From the NCBI GenBank assembly GCA_020650975.1, contig JAIPMN010025231.1, positions 1-22,549 of the forward strand: DNA of 22,549 bases, in the 5' to 3' direction. Below are positions 10,573 to 18,817 of this stretch, in pieces. The notes under the pieces are model-generated. The model searched no databases, was not told the DNA's origin, and saw only the letters and a program-made list of their open reading frames with translations. A program made the position numbers and the translations under genes. The DNA comes from Apostichopus californicus (Eukaryota > Echinodermata > Holothuroidea > Aspidochirotida > Stichopodidae). Every line of letters begins with the position of its first letter. Position 1 is the first letter of the stretch.

Positions 10573-11156
10573 TGTAAAGAAAAAAAACCAGGTTGTTTTC
10601 ATAGTTTTGTTTAGTAATTGATGTTACAGAAAACAGGATGTTTTTGTGGTAGAACGATCAAGAAATCGGTGAACTTAAGAATTTTTTTTTTAAACACACA
10701 AAAAACACAAACAAGCAACTTTGATTGATTCTGGGAGTAAGTCATTTCGTGAAAAGGGTATTTGATTCTTGGGTCTGTTGAAGTATAAAATATCTGACTT
10801 ACTTGTCAAGGAAAGGGTTGGCGCTTTTGGAGATAGTTCAAAAGGTTCGACATGAAATATGAAATCACCATTTGAATTCAATTGTAAATATTTATAGTCA
10901 GTAATACTTCATTTTGTAGACTTGGCAAACTTATCGACTAACCGCAAAAGGGATGCTTTAAAAAAAATCAGTCTGCTCCTAACGTTTGTTTACAAATTTC
11001 TGTTTTTTTTTCATGTTTTTGTATGATTCCCGGTTCCTTCTAGTTTATCGAACAAAATAAGATAAAAATGGATCAGGGTAGAAATCCTGAGGATTGGAGA
11101 GCCATAGTATATACCCTGTGACAATTATGCTACTTTCTGAAATCTTCATGCTTTTT

Positions 11157-11473
11157 AAACGAACATGTTTAGGGGGTTAGTTGATGCTGAATGTCACTCA
11201 AGGGTGCAATGTTGTTTATATGAAGTTAAACAAACATGTTTTGGGGGGTTAGTTGATGTTGAATGTCACTGACGGGTGCAATGTTGCTTGTATATGAAGT
11301 TAAACAAACATGTTTTGGGGGGTAAGTTGATGTTCAATGTCACCCAAGAGTGCAATGTTGTTTGTATGAAGTTTAAACGAACATGTTTTTGGGGTAAGTT
11401 GATGTTGAATGTCACTGACGGGTGCAATGTTGCTTGTATATGAAGTTAAACAAACATGTTTTTGGGGTAAGTT
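11157..11473. repeat. ~73-bp minisatellite, four full copies plus a partial
   Basis: Units start with AAAC(A/G)AACATGTTT at 11157, 11228, 11302, 11375 and 11448, with lengths 71, 74, 73 and 73 bp and a truncated fifth copy. Each contains a G-run, (A/T)AGTTGATG, AATGTCAC, GTGCAATGTTG and ATGAAGTT. Units 2 and 4 share GACGGGTGCAATGTTGCTTG, while units 1 and 3 share a CAAG(G/A)GTGCAATGTTGTTT type, so the array shows an alternating dimer pattern. The apparent reading frame on the - strand is only the repeat. Confidence 0.92.
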
Positions 11474-11939
11474 ATTATAATTTATAGAACGAAGGATGAA
11501 CCGTACTATTTCAACCTGCACTGAGGAGCCGACTTTATAATCGTTTTAGCATTAAAGGAGCACTCCATTGTTTTAACATATCTTAAAGTTGGAAATCATA
11601 TCGGAAAACCGTAAAAGCATATATATTGGAACAAAACTAGCAACATATGACACATCAAGACTAAATTAATAGTGTCAAAATAGCCATCATTTTAATGGTT
11701 GTTAAAATCTACTCCTCCTAATACCCATCTCGCCCAACAAATCTTTGCTTTTACAGTCCACGGTATCCCTTCCCATCGTCGTTCGGGAGACAAGTCTCAC
11801 TGACTAAACAACATCTTCTTTTTCCTCCACCAACTGTCAATATAACCAAACCCCAAGATTGCAGACAAAGTTGATCAGCAGGGGTGGGCCTACAAGTACG
11901 ACAGTCCAAACATGCCAACTTTATACAGCTGCTTGGTGA
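11474..11939. other. Intergenic DNA, no gene seen
   Basis: A short stretch with no coding signal. Around 11553 the sequence ATTAAAGGAGCACTCCATTG resembles the termini of some invertebrate MITE-like elements, but I could not find a partner inverted repeat. Confidence 0.5.
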
Positions 11940-12660
11940 CGGGATGATAATACACCAATTAGCTACTTTTCAAACTCCATCGGGCCAAATTTGCCCCGTT
12001 TATATGGCTTTAGACTCCAATCATTAATCACTGGGGCAAGTCGAGAGGAAACGTGACGTTATTAGCAGTGGCTAATTAGCAAGCTTTTGTGTTATAATAA
12101 GATGATTGACAGGTCTCTAAGGGGACATGTTATTCTTGTATGGTATAGCTAACGGGATCCAAATTATAATCTCTTTTCCCACCACTTATCACCCCTGGAC
12201 GGCCTCTTCGCTTCAACGCTGCCCCCCTCTTTTACAATACATCATCTCAAGCAGTCAGGTATACATTCAAAGTATATTATTTGACGCTATTCCTTTTCCT
12301 ATCCTATTCTTCTGCTTCTCCTTGTTCCAGAGAATAAACAAATGAATTAGAGGAAAGATCATTTGTGTGATACGGTGCGAATAAAAATCTCTCTATTGTT
12401 CACAAGAAGATCGAGAAATGCATAGTTATAGTTCTCGCTGGAATAGCATTTAGCGCTCGTCTGCGACGGGGTGCCAACCCCCTACCCCGCACAGTCAATA
12501 CACCATCTATTCGAGTAATACTGTTTGTCTCGTCTTATATGCTGGGTCAATTAAAACGTGAGAGCCTATCTTACTTTGTGTAACTTCACCTCATTGGAAT
12601 TATTCACGCGCTGTCTAGAATGCTTATCATTCATTAGCCACCCGTAAAAAGAGTCTTTGT
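11940..12660. promoter_or_regulatory. Candidate cis-regulatory module (homeodomain, PBX/MEIS and SOX-type sites)
   Basis: This is a low-repeat, more GC-balanced island. It contains CCAATTAGC (11955-11963), matching the CAATTAG core known from Rx-type photoreceptor elements, and the perfect palindrome GCTAATTAGC (12071-12080). It also holds TGATTGACAG (12103-12112), the canonical PBX/PREP decamer, and CTATTGTTC (12393-12401), a SOX-type site. The short reading frame at 12127-12345 has no recognisable protein character. Regulatory function is inferred from motif clustering only. If real, it could serve Rx, hbn or both, as it lies between their 3' ends. Confidence 0.35.
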
Positions 12661-12692
12661 GAATCCAGAGGTCCATTTTTTTCTTTTCAAGC

Positions 12693-12731
12693 ATGACAGC
12701 CCTTTGTCATCTTCAAGCATTGTTGCTGAAG
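12693..12731. repeat. Two adjacent small hairpins
   Basis: ATGAC-(8 nt)-GTCAT at 12693-12710 is followed at once by CTTCA(a)GCA-TTGT-TGCTGAAG at 12711-12731. TTCAAGCAT precedes both. This looks like the end of a degraded mobile element, but no protein fragment is attached. Confidence 0.4.
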
Positions 12732-13612
12732 ACGTCAAATACAGGGTGGGAGGCGGAGTCGACATATACTAAGGCCCAATCTTGGGTTATAGCACTTTGT
12801 ACACTATATCTACAATAAACAAACTCCTCGAAGATGTGGCTTTTCAATACCACAAATTCCAGGTCCTATGAGGAGCAGAACATGTTATTGTACCAAAAAA
12901 AGAAAAGAAAATACAATATGACGCGCTTGTAAATAATTAATGCACTTGCCTGTAAAAAATTTCTCTGTGATTGACGTGTTCTGCCGTTTGGATGATTTAT
13001 ATAACTTATATAACTATATAAACGAGGATAATACTGCCATTTTGCATGTTAATATGATTTTACAAGATAAAAAATAAATAATTTGTATATGAAAACAGAA
13101 ATGTTTATACAAAGTTAAATCATTTTAATAATGCAATAAACAACATCATAATAAATTTAACTTGAATGAAATTAATTTCCGACGCACAGCGGTCACATTA
13201 ACCGAGACGGACAAATTGTCCCTATCTAACGTTTCAAAACAAACGTTCCAATTAATATGTATGCCATAAACTTAAGCATTGACATTTTAATCAGAAATAT
13301 AATGTTTTTTTAATTTTTTTTAGAAATTTAAATTATATTATTACCTAAAGGCTTTCATGAGAACAGAAATAAATTCTGTATAATTTGATGAATTAAATAG
13401 GTTGTTTGTTTCGTTTTCTTATTCGCTTCTTTCAATTTATTTTAATTAGTTGCTCAGTTTAGCTCCGCCTAACATAATCCACTCTCGTTTCAGACCTTGT
13501 GTTTCGAGGTTTATGGTTTCATACTATCTTTCTGTCTTGTTTTGCTGCCAGTTTTATTTGTTTCTTTCTGTGGGAGATGAAGCACTTTGGCAAGGGTCGT
13601 CTTCCCGGTGTG
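12732..13612. other. Intergenic DNA, no gene seen
   Basis: AT-rich sequence, including a PBX-type TGATTGACG at 12968-12976. Short reading frames near 13450-13600 do not resemble known proteins and run into the tandem duplication that follows. Confidence 0.55.
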
Positions 13613-13683
13613 CCACTCCCTACTATAATTGGTTATTCTCTGAAACCCCACTCCCCTACTATTTTTGGTTATTCTCTGATTCC
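13613..13683 (+). repeat. ~35-bp tandem duplication
   Basis: CCACTCCC(C)TACTAT followed by TTGGTTATTCTCTGA occurs twice (from 13613 and from 13648), with a third partial CCCCACTAC start at about 13681. It sits immediately upstream of the retrotransposon remnant and may be a local duplication at the insertion. Confidence 0.75.
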
Positions 13684-14065
13684 CCACTACGGTTGTTACA
13701 TAAGATTACCGAGGGCTGCCCTTGATATTAGTTGTAAACAGAAGATACCCAAACACACAGCTTTATGGCGATCTTCCAAAGGTGTCCATGAAAATCAGAG
13801 AACGAAGAATTAGAGCAGCTGGTCACTACCACCGTCCGACATCCAGAAGAGGCACCCAACAGGTTCATTCTCTGGGAGCCAAAACATGGTACCCCTGCAT
13901 GGTGCAAGGCATAAAACCTTCCTGTATTTCCTACTAGAGGACAGTGGGGCTGAAAGTACGTCTGAGCTAGCAACCCTTATGGAAGACAGAAATGACTGGA
14001 AATCTCGATGCCAGATTATTGTCCGGCCAACTTCTCCTACCCCTCATGATGATAATGGTTGACCG
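13684..14065 (+). mobile_element. Decayed 3' end of a non-LTR retrotransposon (LINE)
   Basis: Conceptual translation in shifting frames gives pieces of the region downstream of the reverse transcriptase in a widespread invertebrate LINE family. In order these are CYIRLPRAALDISCKQ (frame 1, from about 13694), TQLYGDLPKVS followed by KIRERRIRAAGH (next frame, about 13754-13831), FILWEPKHGTP (third frame, about 13863-13895) and ELATLMEDRNDW after LLEDSG (about 13937-14002). At least two frameshifts and an in-frame stop show it is dead. The catalytic RT and endonuclease parts are missing, so it is 5'-truncated. It is followed directly by a GAT repeat, which fits the short 3' repeat tails of RTE-type elements; the clade assignment is tentative. 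Confidence 0.8.
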
Positions 14066-14074
14066 AGGTCGAAC

Positions 14075-14100
14075 TGATGATGATGATGACTATGATGACT

Positions 14101-14132
<32 letters not shown>

Positions 14133-14133
14133 A

Positions 14134-14179
<46 letters not shown>

Positions 14180-14187
14180 CTATGATT
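14075..14187. repeat. (GAT)n microsatellite
   Basis: More than 30 GAT/ATG units with occasional GAC and AAT interruptions. It starts about 10 bp after the last recognisable LINE codons and probably grew from the 3' tail repeat of that element. The poly-Asp and poly-Ile frames through it are artefacts. Confidence 0.93.
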
Positions 14188-14987
14188 GGGTAATCTCTGA
14201 AAATTCGAGAGCCTAGTCGGGCCGCAGGGACAATGATGTCCAAGGGTCCCGCTGTTTGCACGATTTATGTTTCATTAAGTATACATTATGGAAATGAGAA
14301 TACACTAGTTTTGATCCCGTATTTTCTCGGGCAGCTCCAAATTCTCCTATCTGACCCCCCCCCCATTTTCTTCAGGCCTGGGTTATTCTCATGTTCTTCC
14401 ATGCTTTTCACACAAATTTAAATAATTTGGTTGTTTCGTAAATAGTTTCCTACATTTCACTGCATCGAATCAGACGTCCAATCAAAACCTCTCTCGATGA
14501 CTGCGTAATATACATCACTTTGGTCTTGAGTTATAGTAAACTCTATTAAGTCATTAAAACAGTGGATAGATACATGATATGTTCACTTCGTTGAAGATAA
14601 ACCTACTTTTCCATCGATTTTTGTTTTGCCTAAGTATAGTGTATTAAACGCTCTCACACTGACGTATTAATAGTTTTACATTTCTCCAAATACGTACACA
14701 AAGTTTGCCAAGTTTTTCTTTGAGTTAACGGTATGCGCATTGCGCACCATATTGTATACTACTGGGTATTATAACGGTGGGCGTTTCGGTTATGCATATA
14801 TTTCGTTCAGTTTTATTAAATGTTATAGATTTAATTGCATACGTGACTCACAAAAGCAAGCCCTAAACTCTTTTCCGAAAACTCGAAAGAGAAACCCAAA
14901 ACATTATATAAACAAAAATGATATTTATCATCGTATTATTGTCCAATTTCATGCACATTGTTTTCGTTCTATTTGCTCTGAAGTTTT
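14188..14987. other. Intergenic DNA, no gene seen
   Basis: The first 80 bp are GC-rich, with nested inverted repeats (GGGAC..GTCCC around GGACAATGATGTCC, at about 14228-14252). The rest is AT-rich with a nine-C run at about 14346. No coding exon is recognised. Confidence 0.55.
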
Positions 14988-15240
14988 GTCAACAATTTTT
15001 CACATTCTTTGACCAGTTGTTTCTAAACATTGTGTGTATTTCATACATGTCAATAGTTTGTTTCTCAACTTTGTTTGTATTTCATACATACCAACATTTT
15101 GTTCTAAAATTTGTTTGTATGTCATACATGTCAACAATTGTTCACATTCTTTAACGAGTTGTTTCTAAACATTGTGTGTATTCCATACATATCAACATTT
15201 GTTTCTAAACATGGTTTGTATGTCATACATGTCAATGTTT
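14988..15240. repeat. ~41-bp minisatellite with higher-order duplication
   Basis: Units beginning TTTCTAAAC or a variant start at 15020, 15061, about 15101, 15162 and 15202. Each contains TTTGTATxTCATACAT(G/A)(T/C)CAA. A longer block (GTCAACAATT, CACATTCTTT, GAGTTG or CAGTTG, then a unit) occurs at 14988 and again at 15130, an offset of 142 bp. A multi-unit segment has therefore itself been duplicated. Confidence 0.85.
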
Positions 15241-15278
15241 TTATGCAAGAATTGCGATAAATTGAACATCGGGATGAA

Positions 15279-15299
15279 GGGGGTGGGGGGGGGGGGGGG
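15279..15299 (+). repeat. Long G-run
   Basis: GGGGG, one T, then fifteen consecutive G, with GGG just upstream. This is the longest pure G-run in the window. Confidence 0.9.
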
Positions 15300-16401
15300 T
15301 TGAGGGAAGATAGGGACTCTGACCAAACTTACGAAACATAACTTCGATATCGTTAGAAAAAAAATATCCGTAGCAATGTCACGTTTTACATGAAACATGA
15401 AGAAGGAACACGACTTTTTACGTGTAGCAACGCCCACGTTTAATCATGTTAATTAGTTAATTAGCTGTAACAAAAGATCGTGAGAGTTACACTAGTAACC
15501 GAAAAGAAACAGCTAAGATAAATAAAAAAAAATAAAAAAATAGAGATATTTTTCATTTTTTATTTGCTTGGTTGCAAATTGTTTATATCATATATTATAT
15601 CATGATTCTGTGTATAATAATAATAATAATAAGAATAAAAACGGCTAAAAGTTACAGAGGAAGACTTGGTACTTAAAATACAAATTGTTTCTTTATTGCA
15701 CGATATGTTGAAAAAAATACCACAAACAAATGGGGTGAAATTTCTTTTTAACCTGTTCTAACAAGTTATTAGTAGATTTTGGTTTAATGAATTTTCACTC
15801 AACGAAAATAGAGATTAAACGTTTACGTTGTTTTCGGTGTAAGAACGATAAAGCAATGTGTAATGTAATACAGGTATTATGTCTTCATAGGCCTATTATC
15901 AAGTTATTGTCCATTGTTTCATATGATTTTGGAATAACGCATAAATATTTCACCGTTTCTATATATAGGTATTTTAATGTTGTATCTTTCCTATGAAGTA
16001 GATATAGCTTCAGCCTTCAAAAAAAAAAGGTTAAGAGTGTCGTGTGAATCAAAAGATTAGATTGATGGAAAAAACAACCCCCCTCTCCCATCAAAATACA
16101 AAATATAAATAAAGGAAATAAATTAAAATACAATACAACACAATAAAATTAAAATTAAAATTAAATTAAATCAAATTTTACGAAAAGATCTTACAGAATG
16201 CCAGGCAACAGATAAAATATTAATGTAACAGAGCAATATTGTAAAATCATGTGATACTCTTACTTAGGAAGGCAGCTTTAATGTTTCTTTTACAGCTGTA
16301 TTGATAAGGCACGTGATATGAAAGTATAAGGCATATACGGCGGAAGATGCATGACGTAAGATGGATGCTGCAAACATATTGCTAACACTGTTTATGTAGG
16401 C

Positions 16402-16411
16402 CTGTCAATCA
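16402..16411 (-). promoter_or_regulatory. PBX/PREP decamer TGATTGACAG (minus strand)
   Basis: The plus strand reads CTGTCAATCA, the exact reverse complement of the canonical PBX-PREP/MEIS site. It is identical to the site at 12103-12112 in opposite orientation and lies within a low-repeat island. In vivo use is not shown. Confidence 0.35.
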
Positions 16412-16894
16412 ATATATACGTCCTTATGGAATGAAGATAATCTGGGAATATCGCATATTAATATGTTAACCCAGCTTTTCCTGTTTGGATAAACACTTTA
16501 ACGAAGTTTTCACTAAAAGTAAACTTACCATTAATGAAGTTAAGACCCCTTCTAGATTTTTATTTATCAAAATATGGTTAGATTCTGTTATGAATAATTT
16601 GTCACGAAGAGACACTTTTTTAAATTAGTATTAATCACATGTAAAAAATCAAATTACCAAAATTTTGGACTTTTACTTCAATATTTGAAATGAAAAATTG
16701 AAATGGAAAAAAAAAACCTAATTGTTTCAATTTAGTATTAAATAACATTGAAATCTATACTAACCAAATCTCCACCACATAAACATTTTGTTTGATATCG
16801 AGTTATGTAACAGCTATTGGAGTCCAATGGTTTCATTTTGTTAAACAGATTACAAAACTAAGAAAGCTACGATGGCCACAAAATATTTTCTTGT

Positions 16895-16906
16895 ATGAAT
16901 ATTCAT
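16895..16906. promoter_or_regulatory. POU-dimer-like palindrome ATGAATATTCAT
   Basis: Perfect 12-bp palindrome, identical to the one at 1762-1773. The following GAAT makes a second overlapping half-site. Confidence 0.35.
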
Positions 16907-17284
16907 GAATTTCACAAAACGTATTGTAACCATAGTTACAGAAACTGCGCAAGACAGAATTCACTTATTTGTTAGTTTTATAAACCTTGTTTTTGTCTTT
17001 CATTTGACTGTCCCTTTGAGTATAATTCAATGAAAAGGCTTCATTTTATAGTATCCAACACTTTGAACCATATCCTTCGCATGTTTTCTAAATACCACTG
17101 GTCTCACAGGACTGCATGGGTATGGGTATGTACACACGTCACATGTTTGGTAAGCCTATATGCCATAATCATTCTACAGCTTTGGTTTCAACATAAGCTT
17201 TTGTCTTTCAACAAAAAAGAAATGTTGTAATAAAAATATTGATATTGCCTCTCTTAAGGATAATAATACAGTGACATAAGGGTT

Positions 17285-17296
17285 ATGCATATTCAT
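17285..17296. promoter_or_regulatory. POU-dimer-like site ATGCATATTCAT
   Basis: It differs by one base from the MORE palindrome ATGCATATGCAT bound by POU dimers. The same 12-mer recurs inside hbn intron 2 at 19265-19276. Confidence 0.35.
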
Positions 17297-17354
17297 GATG
17301 TACGTTTGACTAATATTGAATTTAAATCCCCTCCTCACCCGATCTCCTCCCTCT

Positions 17355-17368
17355 CCCCCCCCCCCCCC
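17355..17368. repeat. C-run in a pyrimidine tract
   Basis: Fourteen C preceded by CTCCTCCCTCT. On the opposite strand it creates a spurious poly-Gly frame. Confidence 0.9.
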
Positions 17369-17829
17369 TTCGTTTAGATAACAATTGTACATTTTGTTCT
17401 CTGTTTACTGCTCTTGTTTGAACCTGTTTACAGTCTTTAGATAATATGTCAGTGTTGCTTAAAGATGACTGCATTAAAACTGTACAACGACAGCACTAGT
17501 TTGATTCACGCTCAAATTTCTGCATTTTCTGATTAGACTATCGAATCTCACTAAAAAAGCATCAATTGACTTCAAGGATAACTTTTGTTCAAAAAGTGAA
17601 AGTGTTAATAATTGCAATGCCAGAAGTTTGTTCACTTTGTTTATGTTACCCTTACCTCAAGAGTCATTCTTTAAATTGATAGTGTAAAGAATTGCAACCA
17701 TTTCTAACGTAATGGAGGTCACGTATTGAAACAATTCTGTTTTGTTCCTTGTTTTTACAAAGGTTTCCCTTTTAGCGAAGACATTAACAGAGATGGCGAA
17801 AAATGTTCCATAGATCGATTGATCGATAA

Positions 17830-17851
17830 GGGGGGGGGGGTGGGGTGGGGG
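17830..17851 (+). repeat. G-run with quadruplex potential
   Basis: Eleven G, T, GGGG, T, GGGGG. The tracts and short loops meet the usual quadruplex rule on the + strand. Confidence 0.85.
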
Positions 17852-18155
17852 AATGTGTCAAACACACTTTGCTATCCTATCGTACATCAACAGATGTGGA
17901 CGAAACATGATACAACTATGTCGTTCGATTGATCAATAGTATGTGAAAACTTCGGCCTGAAAATAATAGTCGATAAGATTGATATTTCAATGAATGAAAC
18001 TAACGAAAATTTCATAAATACGAGATGTGTCAGACATCAGCAATAACGTAATAGTGAGCTAACAATTTTGTAAAAGTTATTACTTGCTGGAAATACATAA
18101 TTGAATGAATGAAAATTAGTACAGACACGACCAGTCGAGGCACTCACGGCGTATA

Positions 18156-18202
18156 CAATGTATACATATATATGTATATTATAAATATATTATAATATTG
18201 CA
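18156..18202. repeat. AT-rich nested palindromes
   Basis: GTATACAATGTATACATATATATGTATATT and the following TATAAATATATTATAATATT form overlapping inverted repeats that could extrude as hairpins. This is probably ordinary TA-rich slippage sequence, possibly within the hbn 3' UTR. Confidence 0.55.
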
Positions 18203-18227
18203 CTTTCTGTGTTCAGCTTTTTTTTTG

Positions 18228-18244
18228 TCATGAATAATTCATGA
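18228..18244. promoter_or_regulatory. 17-bp palindrome TCATGAATAATTCATGA
   Basis: Perfectly palindromic apart from the central A/T. Its reverse complement matches 16 of 17 bases of TCATGAATTATTCATAA at 9999-10015. It lies about 76 bp beyond the hbn stop codon, so it may act in the 3' UTR or as a homeodomain/POU site in DNA. Confidence 0.35.
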
Positions 18245-18319
18245 ATAAGTCACATCTATAGGTGTCACGTGACAGACGTTCACACTGGACACCCGTCAGA
18301 GACAGTTGAACTTTATAGA

Positions 18320-18817
18320 TTATATTACCTTCGTCGATTCAAAGAAAAGGTCATCTTCATGAAATCCTTTCACAGAAGACCGAAGTTTATCAATGCTTCG
18401 CTTTCTGAAAAGTTCAGTCCTGTTGTGACCAATCAGAGGCGAAGAAATATCAACGTCATTAGACTTGGTAGGAGTTTCCGTAGAACAGCGGAACGGTATT
18501 GTGGATGGCGTTCTGAAAGCTGGATGTTGTAAATTTGGAATGGGATGTACCGGGACACCACGTGACATTGGAAACGACAATGCCTCTTGGAGGGTGTATT
18601 TGTCGTACGGTGAGGGCGCAGGAAAGAAGGGCGCCACAGGGTAAAGACGTGATCGCATCATTGCCGGATGATAAGGCAGTTCCGGAGAAAAGGTGCATGC
18701 TGGGAAATTAAAGAACGCCGGCAGAGTTGACCTTGGATCGGATTCGAATCTGCGGAGGTCTGTTCCCATGAGTTTATCTCGTTTTCTCCATTTTGCTCTT
18801 CTGTTTTGAAACCAAAC
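18320..18817 (-). CDS. hbn: hbn exon 3: recognition helix and C-terminus
   Basis: An AATAG acceptor (genomic 18822-18818) precedes GTT TGG, the homeodomain residue 47 codon. The exon encodes [15 protein letters not shown] and then a tail with FFNFPACTF, a [20 protein letters not shown] segment and Pro-rich stretches typical of activation or repression tails. It stops at TAA (18322-18320). The exon encodes 165 residues. Its last 25 residues include [14 protein letters not shown], which aligns with the OAR consensus at S, I, L, R and K only. Confidence 0.9.
   Translation of the reverse strand, partial: VWFQNRRAKWRKRDKLMGTDLRRFESDPRSTLPAFFNFPACTFSPELPYHPAMMRSRLYPVAPFFPAPSPYDKYTLQEALSFPMSRGVPVHPIPNLQHPAFRTPSTIPFRCSTETPTKSNDVDISSPLIGHNRTELFRKRSIDKLRSSVKGFHEDDLFFESTKVI

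Larger units (their letters stand above)
15300..18300. other. Intergenic DNA on the hbn side, no gene seen
   Basis: AT-rich sequence with simple repeats: TAA at about 15616-15632 and AAAATT at about 16140-16170. It has a C-run at 17355-17368 and a G-run at 17830-17851. The more complex island at about 16260-16450 contains CACGTGAT, GATAAG and a PBX/PREP decamer. The part nearest 18320 is probably hbn 3' UTR. No coding exon is recognised. Confidence 0.6.

Noticed and set aside
11300-11521. Minus-strand frame with internal peptide repeats
   Set aside because: The repeats are the 73-bp minisatellite read through; no start context or domain.
11550-11575. MITE-like terminus ATTAAAGGAGCACTCC
   Set aside because: No matching inverted terminus or target duplication was found nearby.
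12684-12731. Hammerhead ribozyme on the minus strand (Penelope-like element end)
   Set aside because: A stem followed by GAAAA is present, but the required CUGANGA core is not in the right place.
13450-13725. Short frame with hydrophobic stretch as a small membrane protein
   Set aside because: It runs into the 35-bp tandem duplication and the LINE remnant, and has no independent support.
13992-14261. Long poly-Asp (+) and poly-Ile (-) reading frames
   Set aside because: They are translations of the GAT microsatellite and have no other coding character.
18269-18532. Plus-strand reading frame overlapping hbn exon 3
   Set aside because: It is antisense to a well supported hbn exon and has no recognisable domain.
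2089-18564. CACGTG E-box palindromes (nine found, several as CACGTGAT)
   Set aside because: About 3 to 5 are expected by chance and one lies in hbn coding sequence; the excess is too small to argue from.
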